Positions 34,967 to 43,785 of a stretch of 64,000 nt of DNA are shown one piece after another. Position 1 is the first letter of the stretch. Each line of letters begins with the position of its first letter. Source of the DNA: Bradyrhizobium sp. JYMT SZCCT0428 (GTDB lineage: Bacteria; Pseudomonadota; Alphaproteobacteria; Rhizobiales; Xanthobacteraceae); the NCBI RefSeq assembly GCF_018131075.1, contig NZ_JAFCLS010000005.1, forward strand, positions 1-64,000. Direction: 5' to 3'. The position numbers and the translations under genes are program-made. Under the pieces are notes generated by a model that was not told where the DNA came from, made no database searches, and was given only the letters and a program-made list of their open reading frames with translations.

Positions 34967-35737
34967 ATGCCGTCAGTCGATCTCAATTCCGATCTTGGCG
35001 AAGGGTTTGGGACATATCGCTGCGGCGATGATGAGGCCATGCTCTCCATCGTCACCTCGGCCAACGTGGCCTGCGGGCTTCATGCCGGCGATCCCGAAGT
35101 CATGGCGCGGACGTTTGCCATTGCGCGCAGGCGCGGCGTCGCGGTGGGCGCCCATCCCGGGTTTCCGGATCTGTGGGGCTTTGGTCGCCGCCGTCTCCCG
35201 TTCTCGAACGGCGAGATCGAGCGGCTCGTCGCCTATCAGGTCGGCGCGGCGATGGCGCTTGCGGCTTACGCCGGCCATCGCATCACCTATGTGAAGACCC
35301 ACGGCGCGCTCGGCAACATCGCCTGCGAGGAACGCGACGTTGCGGACGCGGTAGCGCGGGCGGTGCGGGCGGTCGATCCCAATCTGGCGTTACTGGCCAT
35401 CGCGGTGACGGAGCTGGTCGCGGCCGGTGAAGCCGCGGGACTTGAAATTCATCAGGAGATCTATGCCGATCGCGGCTACACCGAAACCGGGCAATTGATC
35501 CCGCGCGGCCAGCCCGGCGCGATGATTGAAGGCGCGGAAGAAGCTGCGGCGCGCGTGCTCGCGATGGTGCAGGCGGGGGCGGTGATCACGGCAAGCGGCA
35601 AGCACTTGCCGACGCCGATCCGTTCGATCTGCGTTCATGGTGACTCCGACCATGCGGTCGCGACTGCCAGCCTCGTGCGCGAGCGTTTGGAAAAGGCCGG
35701 TGTGACGCTGAAGCCGTTCAAGCCGATCGCCGCATGA
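34967..35737 (+). CDS. pxpA: 5-oxoprolinase subunit A (LamB/YcsF family)
   Basis: The 256-residue protein shows the family signature VDLNSDLGEGFG at the N-terminus, SANVACGLHAGDP and VGAHPGFPD, and KTHGALGN near the middle. PxpA with PxpB and PxpC forms the prokaryotic ATP-dependent 5-oxoprolinase, which opens 5-oxoproline (pyroglutamate) to glutamate. An AAGGAGG site precedes the ATG, and its stop overlaps pxpB by ATGA. Because pxpC is broken downstream, the complex may not be functional. Confidence 0.92.
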   Translation: MPSVDLNSDLGEGFGTYRCGDDEAMLSIVTSANVACGLHAGDPEVMARTFAIARRRGVAVGAHPGFPDLWGFGRRRLPFSNGEIERLVAYQVGAAMALAAYAGHRITYVKTHGALGNIACEERDVADAVARAVRAVDPNLALLAIAVTELVAAGEAAGLEIHQEIYADRGYTETGQLIPRGQPGAMIEGAEEAAARVLAMVQAGAVITASGKHLPTPIRSICVHGDSDHAVATASLVRERLEKAGVTLKPFKPIAA

Positions 35738-36462
35738 CACTGCAGGTCGATCCGCGCTTTCTCGACGCGGGGGAAGCCGCGCTCGTCGTCGAATTCGGTG
35801 ACACCGTTGATCCCGTGATTAACGACAGGGTGCTCGCCCTCGACGCGGCCTTGTGCGCCGATCCTCCCGTTGGCACGCGCGAGTTCGTGCCGACCTATCG
35901 CTCGCTCATGATCCATTACGATCCTCTGCAGATTGACAGGGAAACGCTGATTGCCATTGTGCGCCGTATGATGACGGGTCTTACCGAATGGCGGGGCGAG
36001 GGCACCATTTGGACGTTGCCTTGTTGTTACGATCCCGCGCTAGCGGAGGATCTCGACGAGGCCGCCAGGATTCTCGGCCTCACGCGGGATGACGCCGTCG
36101 CTTTGCATACGAAAGCGACGTATCGCGTCTATATGTGTGGTTTCACGCCTGGCCAAATCTATCTGGGCGGCGTACCCGAGCAGCTGAAGATCTCGCGCCG
36201 CGCGACACCAAGACCGCCGCATCCGGCCGGTGCGGTGTCGATCGGAGGTGGTCTTGGCACCGTTGTGCCGTTCGTGATGCCGACCGGTTGGTATGTCATC
36301 GGCCAAACGCCGGAGCGCCTCTTTGCCGCGGAGCGCCAGGATGCCTTTCTGATCCAGGCCGGCGATCTCGTGCGGTTCGAACCGATCGATCTTTCGACTT
36401 TCCGCGATCTTGCGCAACGTGCGGCGAGCGGCGAAATCGTTGCGCGCAAGCGTGCCGCATGA
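35734..36462 (+). CDS. pxpB: 5-oxoprolinase subunit B (KipI family)
   Basis: The 242-residue protein has AGEAALVVEFGDTVDP near the start, the middle segment VYMCGFTPGQIYLGGVPEQL and the C-terminal GGGLGTVVPFVMPTGWYVIGQTP, all diagnostic of KipI/PxpB. It overlaps pxpA (35734-35737) and the pxpC start (36459-36462) by ATGA. That shows the original three-subunit operon and translational coupling. Length is normal. Confidence 0.92.
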   Translation: MTLQVDPRFLDAGEAALVVEFGDTVDPVINDRVLALDAALCADPPVGTREFVPTYRSLMIHYDPLQIDRETLIAIVRRMMTGLTEWRGEGTIWTLPCCYDPALAEDLDEAARILGLTRDDAVALHTKATYRVYMCGFTPGQIYLGGVPEQLKISRRATPRPPHPAGAVSIGGGLGTVVPFVMPTGWYVIGQTPERLFAAERQDAFLIQAGDLVRFEPIDLSTFRDLAQRAASGEIVARKRAA

Positions 36463-36923
36463 GGACTGACGCTTCGGAGGCGATCCTTCGCATCTTGTCG
36501 GCCGGGCCGGGTGCGACGCTGCAGGACGGCGGCCGGCACGGCTATCTGCGCTTTGGTGTCACCGCCGCAGGCCCGATGGATCAACTGGCGCATGCGACGC
36601 CAAACCTTGCGGTCGGCAATCCCGCTAGCGCAACCGCGATCGAAGTGTCCGTCGGTGGAATCGAACTGACCACCGAAGGAGCGCCCCTCAGTATCGCCGT
36701 TGCCGGCGGCGAATTCTCGCTCAGCCTCGACGGCAAGCCGCTGCCGCCTGCGGTGCTACTCAATCTGGAGGCAGGCGCCGTGCTGAAAGTTCGCGCCGGC
36801 GGTCGCGGCTCCTGGTGCTATCTGGCGGTGGCGGGCCGCTTTATCGTGCCAAAGGTGCTGGGCTCTCACGCCACCCACACGCGCACCGGCTTCGGCGGCG
36901 TGAATGGCCGCTTCAGGCCCTGA
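36459..36923 (+). pseudogene. pxpC: 5-oxoprolinase subunit C (KipA family), truncated to its N-terminal half
   Basis: The 154-residue remnant begins with the family sequence ILSAGPGATLQDGGRHGYLRFG and AAGPMDQLAH and reaches [16 protein letters not shown], where full-length PxpC (about 330 residues) continues with its second half. Instead three further codons (FRP) and a stop follow. The adjoining DNA encodes an amino acid ABC ATPase from just after its N-terminus, in another frame. The junction lies near 36905-36912. A deletion that removed the rest of pxpC and probably permease genes is the simplest reading. Confidence 0.87.
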
Positions 36924-37624
36924 ACAAGGTCTCGCTGGACGTCCGGGCAGGCGAGGTGCTTTGCCTGATCGGCGCGTCGGGGTCGGGCAAGACGACGCTG
37001 CTGCGTTGCATCAACCAGCTTACGCCCGTCGACAGCGGCGGCATCTGGCTGGATGGCGAGCTGCTGGGCGTGCGGGAAGAGGGCGGGCGATTGCATCGCC
37101 TCACCGAGCGGCAGATCGCGCGCCAGCGCCTGAAGACCGGCATGGTGTTTCAGCGCTTCAACCTGTTTCCGCACAAGACGGCACTGGAAAACATCACCGA
37201 AGGTCCGGTGCAGGTTCAGGGCCGCAATCGGGATGACGCGCGGGCGGAGGCGATGGAACTGCTGCGGCGCGTCGGACTGGTGGCGAAAGCCGATGCCTAT
37301 CCCTCACAGCTCTCCGGCGGGCAGCAGCAGCGGGTGGCGATCGCCCGTGCGCTTGCCATGAAGCCGATGCTGATGCTGTTCGACGAGCCGACCAGCGCGC
37401 TCGATCCCGAACTGGTCGGCGAGGTGCTCAGCGTCATGAAGGAGCTTGCCCGCAGCGGCATGACGATGATGGTGGTGACGCACGAACTCGGCTTCGCGCG
37501 CGAGGTCGCCGACACCGTCATCTATATGGACCATGGCGCGATCGTGGAGTCCGGGCCTGCCGCCGAAGTGCTCGGCGCGCCCCGTGAGGTGCGCACAAAA
37601 TCGTTTCTTTCCGCGGTGATCTGA
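36815..37624 (+). CDS. Polar amino acid ABC transporter ATP-binding protein, N-terminus missing
   Basis: From about 36911 the frame encodes [14 protein letters not shown], Walker [10 protein letters not shown], signature LSGGQQQR, Walker B MLMLFDEP and the H-loop VVTHELGF. The normal first 15-20 residues, with the first strand and the ATP-stacking A-loop aromatic, are absent. The frame stays open upstream to a GTG at 36815, but those 32 codons overlap pxpC out of frame and are not homologous. It may be expressed as a hybrid or not at all. No permease gene accompanies it; the binding-protein gene follows after 13 bases. Confidence 0.8.
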   Translation: MLSGGGGPLYRAKGAGLSRHPHAHRLRRREWPLQALNKVSLDVRAGEVLCLIGASGSGKTTLLRCINQLTPVDSGGIWLDGELLGVREEGGRLHRLTERQIARQRLKTGMVFQRFNLFPHKTALENITEGPVQVQGRNRDDARAEAMELLRRVGLVAKADAYPSQLSGGQQQRVAIARALAMKPMLMLFDEPTSALDPELVGEVLSVMKELARSGMTMMVVTHELGFAREVADTVIYMDHGAIVESGPAAEVLGAPREVRTKSFLSAVI

Positions 37625-37637
37625 TGGGGACATTTTC

Positions 37638-38453
37638 ATGATCAAACGTATTCTTGCAGCGGCGTTGCTCTGTGCCGCCGATAGTTCAGCCATGGCGGTC
37701 GAGCTGCCTCCGGAAATCGCAAAGCAGGGCAGCATCAAGGTCGCCATCGTGCCGAACTATCCGCCGTTGGAATTCAAGGATCCGGCGACCAACACGCTCG
37801 CTGGTTTCGATGTCGAACTCGGCGAGGCGCTCGGCCGAAAGCTCGGGCTGAAGATCGTCTGGCAGGAAACCAGCTTCGACCAGATGATGCCCGCGATTGC
37901 GACGGGGAGGGTGGATGCGATCCTGTCAGGGATGACCGACATGGCAAGCCGGCAGGATACGGCGACCTTTGTCGACTACCTCCGCAACGGTCCGCGCTTC
38001 TTTGTGCAGCAATCGCGCGCGGCCGAGTTCAAGGACACGAAGGCGTTCTGCGGAAAAAGAGTCGGCGCCAGCCGGCGCACGTCGTTTCCGAAATTGATCG
38101 CCGCCTGGAGCGATGCGAATTGCGGCGGCAATCCCATCGTATACGTCGGCACCGAAGGCTCGGCCGATGCCCGGACCCAGCTCAGGCAGGGACGGCTCGA
38201 CGCGGCCGTTCAGGGCGGCGAGACGCTTCCCTACATCATGGACCTCGAGCCTGGAACTTATGTCCCGGTCGGCGAGGTCTTCGCAGTCCAGTTCACCGGA
38301 CTTGCATTGGGTGTGAAGGAGACGGTGCTTCAGAAGGCGTTCGTGGAGGCCCTCGACGGCTTGATCGCCGATGGCTCCTACCGCGCGTTGCTGACGAAAT
38401 GGAAATTGACCGACTACGGCGTAGAAAAGGCGATGATCAATGCAGGACAGTAA
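37638..38453 (+). CDS. Amino acid ABC transporter substrate-binding protein (family 3)
   Basis: The 271-residue protein has a signal peptide (MIKRILAAALLCAADSSAMA) and an SBP_bac_3 fold (IKVAIVPNYPPLEFKD, LAGFDVELGEALGRKLGL, ILSGMTD). It follows the truncated ATPase and has no matching permease in the window, so it is orphaned or works with a transporter elsewhere. Linkage to pxpAB suggests pyroglutamate or a related amino acid as the original ligand. Its end overlaps the next gene by 14 bases. Confidence 0.88.
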   Translation: MIKRILAAALLCAADSSAMAVELPPEIAKQGSIKVAIVPNYPPLEFKDPATNTLAGFDVELGEALGRKLGLKIVWQETSFDQMMPAIATGRVDAILSGMTDMASRQDTATFVDYLRNGPRFFVQQSRAAEFKDTKAFCGKRVGASRRTSFPKLIAAWSDANCGGNPIVYVGTEGSADARTQLRQGRLDAAVQGGETLPYIMDLEPGTYVPVGEVFAVQFTGLALGVKETVLQKAFVEALDGLIADGSYRALLTKWKLTDYGVEKAMINAGQ

Positions 38454-39324
38454 AGCGCTCGCGAGCATTCCGCTGGTACCGGCGAACACCGCGCCGCCGG
38501 CGCCGGAGTATCCCTGGCCCAAACCCTATACCTCGGCGATGTTCCTTTCCTTCGACGTCGACGCGGAGAGCGCCTGGACCAGCAAGGATGCAGCCCATGC
38601 CCAGCGCCTGATCACGATGAGCTACGGCGGGTACGAGGCGCGTGTCGGCACGCCGAAACTGCTGGAACTGCTCGATCAGCTTGATCTGAAGGCGACGTTC
38701 TTCATCACCGGCTGGTCTGTCGATGCGCATCCCGCGATGGCCGAGGCCATTCTCAAGGCCGCCCATGAGATCGGCCATCACGGCTATCACCATTTGCTGC
38801 CGGATCCGGGCGATCCCTGGATTGAGGAAGAACTGGAGCGGGGTTTTGAGGCGCTGAAGCGCCGGCTCGGCGTCAAGCCGACCGGCTATCGGGCGCCCTA
38901 CGGCGAGTTCACCGAAGAGCTGCGCGTCGCGCTGGTTCGTCACGGCATCGTATATACTTCCTCGTTCAGGGATGACGTGCGACCTTACCGCCATCGCCTT
39001 GGCGATGGCAGGCCGGGCACGATCGAGCTTCCAGTGACCGCAAGCTATGACGACTGGATGCACGGACTGTCCGCCCGGTTCAGCCCGCGGCCGATCTTTC
39101 CGAAGGAGCACGTGCTCTCGATCTGGAAGGATGAGCTCGACGAGGTCCGCGATTGGGGCGCGATGGTGACAACCGTGCTGCACCCGCAATGCAGCGGTCG
39201 CCCAATGCGGCTGCGCCTGCTGCGGGAATTCCTCACCTACGCCAAATCCTGCCCCGATCTGTGGATCACGAACGGCGAGGCGATCGCGGCGAATTTCAGC
39301 CGTCACGAAGCCGCCGCCCGCTGA
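38440..39324 (+). CDS. Polysaccharide deacetylase family (NodB-homology) protein
   Basis: The 294-residue protein has the NodB motifs: SFDVDAE (motif 1, near residue 38), ATFFITGW, HEIGHHGYHH (metal-binding His pair, motif 2) and TGYRAPYGEF (motif 3). There is no signal peptide, so it is probably cytoplasmic. Cytoplasmic members include peptidoglycan-unrelated amidases such as allantoinase PuuE-type and imidase-like enzymes. Linked to amino acid transport and 5-oxoprolinase genes, it more likely opens a cyclic amide or imide than modifies a polysaccharide. This is inference. Confidence 0.82.
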   Translation: MQDSKALASIPLVPANTAPPAPEYPWPKPYTSAMFLSFDVDAESAWTSKDAAHAQRLITMSYGGYEARVGTPKLLELLDQLDLKATFFITGWSVDAHPAMAEAILKAAHEIGHHGYHHLLPDPGDPWIEEELERGFEALKRRLGVKPTGYRAPYGEFTEELRVALVRHGIVYTSSFRDDVRPYRHRLGDGRPGTIELPVTASYDDWMHGLSARFSPRPIFPKEHVLSIWKDELDEVRDWGAMVTTVLHPQCSGRPMRLRLLREFLTYAKSCPDLWITNGEAIAANFSRHEAAAR

Positions 39325-39361
39325 GAACCGCGGCGCCGATTGATTATTCCAGGAGTCCTCG

Positions 39362-40942
39362 ATGATTGTTTCCCGCCGCTCACTGTTGAAGGCTGCCGCC
39401 GTAGCGCCGGCGTTGTCGCTGCCGGGAATCGTGCGGGCGCAGTCGCAGACCACACTGCGCTTCATTCCGGTGATCGATCTGACCTTCATCGATCCGATCT
39501 ACTCCACGGCGCAGGTCTCCCGTAACCATGGATTCATGGTCTACGACACCCTCTACGGCATGAATTCGGCGCTCGAGGTCTCGCCGCAGATGGTGTCCGG
39601 GCATGTCGTGTCCAATGACGACAAGCAGTGGGACCTCACGTTGCGCGACGGCCTGCTATGGCATGACGGCGAGCGCGTGCTGGCGCGGGATTGCGTCGCC
39701 AGCATTCGCCGATGGGCGGCTCGCGACGGGTTCGGCGCCGAGATGATGGCGGCGACGGATGAACTGTCGGCCCCGGACGACCGCATCATCCGCTTTCGGT
39801 TAAGCCGGCCTTTTCCGCTGTTGCCCGCGGCGCTCGGCAAGGCCGCGATCCAGGCGCCATTCATGATGCCGGAGCGGCTGGCGAGCCAGGATCCGTTCAA
39901 GCCGCTGACCGAGGTCGTGGGCAGCGGTCCTTTCCGTTTCATGGCAGACGAGCGGGTGCAGGGCGCGCGCAACGTGTACGCCCGCTTCGATCGTTATCAG
40001 CCCCGGCAGGATGGCAAGCCGGATTGGACCGCCGGTCCCAAGATCGTTCACTACGACCGCGTGGTCTGGACGACGATGCCGGATGCGGCGACAGGGGTCG
40101 CTGCGCTGCAAACACGCGAACAGGACTGGCAGGAAACGACGCCGCACGATCTGCTGCCGGTGCTGAAGCGTACCGGCGTCACCACGCGTATCCTCGACCC
40201 GCGAGGCTACACCTGCATGTTGCGGGTGAACCATCTGCAGCCGCCATTCGACAATCCCGCTATCCGCCGCGCGCTGCTCGGCGCGATCGACCAGTCCGCC
40301 TTCATGACGGCGGTTGCGGGCGAAGATCCCGTCTATCAAACCGCGCCGATCGGCTTCTTTGCGCCGGGGACGCCGATGGCGAGCGATGTTGGCCTGAACG
40401 TGTTCCGTGGGCCGCGCGACATGGCGAAGGTCAAGGCTGATCTGAAAGCTGCCGGTTACAATGGTGAGAAGGTGGTGCTGCTCGTCCCCACCAATTCGCT
40501 GGCACAAAAGCCGCTCGGCGACATCGCCGCCGACATGCTGCAGCAGGCCGGCATGAACGTCGAATATGCCGGACTGGATTTCGGCCTGGTGTTGCAGCGG
40601 CAGTTGAAAAAGGAGCCTGTCGCCCAGGGCGGCTGGAGCGCCGGCGTCGGCAACTGGCAGGGCATCGATTGGCTGAATCCAGCCGGCAATTCGAACCTGC
40701 GCGGCGACAGCAAGGTGGCCGGCTGGTACAAGAGTGAGAAGATGGGGGCACTGCGAAGCCAATGGCTCGCCGCCGCCAATCTGGCCGAGCAGCAGCGGAT
40801 CTGCCGCGATATCCAGGCGTTGTCGTTCGAGGAAATTCCCTATTTTCCGATCGGCCAGTATAAACAACCAACCGCCTACCGTTCTGGTATCACCGGGATC
40901 CTCGACGGCACGGCCGTGTTCTGGAATGTGAAACCCGCATGA
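39362..40942 (+). CDS. Peptide/nickel-type ABC substrate-binding protein (SBP_bac_5), Tat-exported
   Basis: The 526-residue protein begins with a twin-arginine signal (VSRRSLLKAAAVAPALSLPG) and has the family 5 pattern (LRFIPVIDLTFIDPIYS, WDLTLRDGLLWHDGERVLARDCVASIRRW). An AGGAG site precedes the ATG. It overlaps the amidohydrolase gene by ATGA. No permease lies immediately beside it; the next full transporter is at 45408-49267, which already has a second family 5 binding protein (43786), so the two may share that membrane complex. Confidence 0.9.
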   Translation: MIVSRRSLLKAAAVAPALSLPGIVRAQSQTTLRFIPVIDLTFIDPIYSTAQVSRNHGFMVYDTLYGMNSALEVSPQMVSGHVVSNDDKQWDLTLRDGLLWHDGERVLARDCVASIRRWAARDGFGAEMMAATDELSAPDDRIIRFRLSRPFPLLPAALGKAAIQAPFMMPERLASQDPFKPLTEVVGSGPFRFMADERVQGARNVYARFDRYQPRQDGKPDWTAGPKIVHYDRVVWTTMPDAATGVAALQTREQDWQETTPHDLLPVLKRTGVTTRILDPRGYTCMLRVNHLQPPFDNPAIRRALLGAIDQSAFMTAVAGEDPVYQTAPIGFFAPGTPMASDVGLNVFRGPRDMAKVKADLKAAGYNGEKVVLLVPTNSLAQKPLGDIAADMLQQAGMNVEYAGLDFGLVLQRQLKKEPVAQGGWSAGVGNWQGIDWLNPAGNSNLRGDSKVAGWYKSEKMGALRSQWLAAANLAEQQRICRDIQALSFEEIPYFPIGQYKQPTAYRSGITGILDGTAVFWNVKPA

Positions 40943-42312
40943 GTACGATCGCAATCTTCGGCAGCTATGTGTTGTCGCGCAAGGACGGCGCGCAGGAGGT
41001 GCTGCGCGATCATTGGGTGTTGCTCGAGGGCAAGCGGATCGCCGCCGTCACGCGCGACCGCCCGTCCGCCACCGAGGTGTTCGACCGACCGGGCCGCTTC
41101 GTGCTGCCGGGGCTTTTGAACCTGCACAACCATTGCTTCAGCGAAGCCGTCGCCCGGACCCATACGGAGGACGGTAACGGTCGCAAGAACAACCAGAGCA
41201 TCGTCTATACGGTGCTGCTGCCGCTGACCAAGCGCGGCGCCGACATGCTGTCGCCGTCGGAGCGGCTCGCCATCGCGCGGCTCGGCATTCTGCAATTGCT
41301 GAAGGGCGGCGCCACCACGGTCATGGAGCCGTTCCGCAACACCATCCCTGAAATGTTCGACGCCGCCGAGGAGATGGGCATCCGCTTCTATGGCGCGCCG
41401 TATCTGTTCTCCACGTCGGACGCCAAGGCCGGGCCGGACGGCGTCGTGCGCTATGCCGGCGATGACGGCCAGGCCGATATGGATACCTGGAACGCGCTGT
41501 ACCATCGCTGGAACGGGCGCGGCGATGGGCGGATCGGCCTTGCGATGAGCCCGCACGCGACCGACACCTGTGGTCCGGACCTGCTGCGGGCATGTGCCGC
41601 CCGCGCACGCGAACTCGGTGTTCCCATCACCACCCACCTGGCGCAGAGCCAGGCCGAAATCGCGACGATCAAGAGCCGTCACGGTGGCCGCACGCCGGCC
41701 GAATACCTCGACTGGCTCGGCCTGCTGGCACCGGACCTGCTGGCCGCGCACTGCATCGCGAGCAGCGATGGGGATTTGAAGCTGATGGCGGCGAGGGGGG
41801 CCACGGTGCTGAACTGCCCGCGCGTGTTTGCGCGCGCAGGCGTTACCGCGGCGTTCAGCCGGTTCGCCGAGCACGGCGTCCGCACGGTGGTCGGAACCGA
41901 CGGCTACAACATGGACCTTCTCGGCGAACTCAACGCGGCGTCGATGATCTCGAAGATCGCGTCCGCTCGGGCCGACGTCGCCAATGCACCCGAATTGATC
42001 GAGTCGGTTACGGCAACCGCGGCCGCGGTCATCAAGCGACCGGATCTCGGAATCATCACGCCGGGCGCAACGGCCGACCTCACCGTGGTCGATTTGACCC
42101 ATCCCCATCTGCAGCCGCTGTTCGATCCGCGGCGGGGGCTGGTGGCGCTTGGCAATCGCGCCAATATCGACCAGGTCATTGTTGACGGGCGTGTGCTCAT
42201 CGATGGCGGCCAGTACATACACGGCGACGAGGCCGCGACGATCTCGGCGGGAACCGCCGCGATCGGCAAAATCTGGGATTTGCCAGAAGCCCAGGCGGCC
42301 TTTAATGGCTGA
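40939..42312 (+). CDS. Amidohydrolase (TrzN/AtzA/SsnA-like aminohydrolase family)
   Basis: The 457-residue metal-dependent hydrolase shows the metal ligands of the subtype I barrel: LNLHNHC, MSPHATDTC, THLAQSQ, AHCIASSD and GTDGYNMD. The family deaminates or dechlorinates heteroaromatic amines and hydrolyses N-acyl or guanidine-like groups. It is translationally coupled to the family 5 binding protein, so its substrate is probably what that protein captures. The exact reaction cannot be read from the sequence. Confidence 0.85.
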   Translation: MSTIAIFGSYVLSRKDGAQEVLRDHWVLLEGKRIAAVTRDRPSATEVFDRPGRFVLPGLLNLHNHCFSEAVARTHTEDGNGRKNNQSIVYTVLLPLTKRGADMLSPSERLAIARLGILQLLKGGATTVMEPFRNTIPEMFDAAEEMGIRFYGAPYLFSTSDAKAGPDGVVRYAGDDGQADMDTWNALYHRWNGRGDGRIGLAMSPHATDTCGPDLLRACAARARELGVPITTHLAQSQAEIATIKSRHGGRTPAEYLDWLGLLAPDLLAAHCIASSDGDLKLMAARGATVLNCPRVFARAGVTAAFSRFAEHGVRTVVGTDGYNMDLLGELNAASMISKIASARADVANAPELIESVTATAAAVIKRPDLGIITPGATADLTVVDLTHPHLQPLFDPRRGLVALGNRANIDQVIVDGRVLIDGGQYIHGDEAATISAGTAAIGKIWDLPEAQAAFNG

Positions 42313-42379
42313 CGGTCCGCACACGGAAGGGCGAGACACGCTCCCGCCGCTTCCTTGATCGTCATATCAGGAGTTCGCA

Positions 42380-43552
42380 ATGCCTTTCGATTTGATCTTG
42401 CGCGGCGGTCGAGTAATTGACCCATCCCAAAAACTCGACGCCGTGACGGATGTGGCCTTCGCCGGTGGCAAGGTGGCCATGGTCGGAAGCGAGCTCAAGG
42501 CCGATCCCGGCACCGACGTGCGCGACGTCTCGGGTTACATCGTCACGCCGGGTCTGATCGATCTGCACACCCATGTTTATTGGGGCGGCACTTCGCTTGG
42601 CATCGACGCGGAGGAATTCTGCCGTACTTCGGGTGTCACCACGGCGGTCGATACCGGCAGCGCCGGCCCGGGGAATTTCGCGGGCTTCCGCAAGCATGTG
42701 ATCGAGCCGAGCCAGGTCCGCATTCTCGCTTATCTGCACGTCTCGCATGCCGGCATCTTCGGCTTCTCGCATCGGGTTATGGTCGGCGAGAGCGAGGAAC
42801 TCCGGCTGATGAATCCGGTCGACGCCGCCACGGTGGCGGACCAAAATCGTGATCTCATTGTCGGCATCAAGGTCCGGGTAGGTCTTCACGCCTCGGGCAC
42901 TTCGGGTATTGTGCCGCTCGACATCGCGCTTGAGGTCGCCGAACAGGTCGGCATGCCCTTGATGGCGCATATCGACCATCCGCCGCCGAGCTACGAGGAG
43001 GTGCTCGCGCGGCTGCGTCCAGGCGACATCCTCACCCACGCATTCCGACCGTTCCCCAATACGCCGGCCACGGCCCAGGGCACGGTGAAGCGGGCGGTGC
43101 TGGAGGCGCGCGAACGCGGCGTGTTGTTCGACATCGGCCACGGCAAGGGCTCGTTCGCCTTCAAGACCGCCCGGGCGATGCTCGCCAACGGTTTCTATCC
43201 CGACACCATCTCCTCGGATGTCCATCTGCTGTGCATCGACGGCCCAGCGTTCGATCAGGTGACCACCATGTCCAAGTTCCTGTGCATGGGAATGCCGCTC
43301 CCGGACGTGGTCGCCGCCTCAACCGTCAATGCCGCGATGGCGCTGCGGCGTCCCGAACTCGGCAGCCTCAAGCCGGGCAGCGCCGGAGACGCCACCCTGA
43401 TCTCGATCGCGCGAGGGCAGTTTGACTATGTCGACGTCATCGGCGAGCATCTGATCGGCGACCGCAAGATCGTGTCCGAAGGTGTCGTCATTGGCGGTCG
43501 CTGGTGGCACCCGAAACCGTCGGAGAAGTTCAAGCAGCTCGCAGCAGGTTAA
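42380..43552 (+). CDS. Amidohydrolase/deacetylase family metallohydrolase (Atu3266-like)
   Basis: The 390-residue protein has the metal motif GLIDLHTHVYWGG at about residue 56, a bridging-lysine candidate in IVGIKVRVGLHASG, then AHIDHPP and DTISSDVHLL. This matches the COG3964 group (Atu3266, EF0837), which deacetylates small N- or O-acetyl compounds. An AGGAG site precedes the ATG. It lies between two family 5 binding-protein genes and 67 bases after the other amidohydrolase, so uptake and stepwise hydrolysis of an N-acylated or amide compound is plausible. Confidence 0.83.
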   Translation: MPFDLILRGGRVIDPSQKLDAVTDVAFAGGKVAMVGSELKADPGTDVRDVSGYIVTPGLIDLHTHVYWGGTSLGIDAEEFCRTSGVTTAVDTGSAGPGNFAGFRKHVIEPSQVRILAYLHVSHAGIFGFSHRVMVGESEELRLMNPVDAATVADQNRDLIVGIKVRVGLHASGTSGIVPLDIALEVAEQVGMPLMAHIDHPPPSYEEVLARLRPGDILTHAFRPFPNTPATAQGTVKRAVLEARERGVLFDIGHGKGSFAFKTARAMLANGFYPDTISSDVHLLCIDGPAFDQVTTMSKFLCMGMPLPDVVAASTVNAAMALRRPELGSLKPGSAGDATLISIARGQFDYVDVIGEHLIGDRKIVSEGVVIGGRWWHPKPSEKFKQLAAG

Positions 43553-43652
43553 TCTGCCCTGGATGATGCATCGCTCGAAGACGTGATCGCTCGAAAAGTG
43601 CTTCTTCGTTCATGATCAACCTGACTTTTGGCAGCGGAATGACCTGCTCCGC

Positions 43653-43668
43653 TGGCATACCATTTGCA
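43653..43668 (+). promoter_or_regulatory. Candidate sigma-54 (RpoN) promoter of the peptide-type transporter operon
   Basis: TGGCATACCATTTGCA matches the -24/-12 consensus TGGCAC-N5-TTGCA with one mismatch in the -24 element (T for C) and exact GG-to-GC spacing. It lies 118 bases before the ATG of the 43786 gene in a 233-base gap. Direct repeats ATCGCTCGAA at 43570-43579 and 43586-43595, just upstream, might bind an activator. Confidence 0.6.
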
Positions 43669-43785
43669 CGCAAAGGAAGCTGATCGCTATCATCTGATTG
43701 GCCTGTTTCACCTCACCGGCGCCGAACCCTCGGCCCATGAAACGGGCGGAATCGTTCATCACAACCCAAAACCGGGGAGAGCACC

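Noticed and set aside
36815..36910. N-terminal extension of the ABC ATPase from the GTG at 36815
   Set aside because: These codons overlap pxpC out of frame and encode an Arg/His/Gly-rich sequence with no ABC similarity; only the part from about 36911 is genuine, although the frame is technically open.
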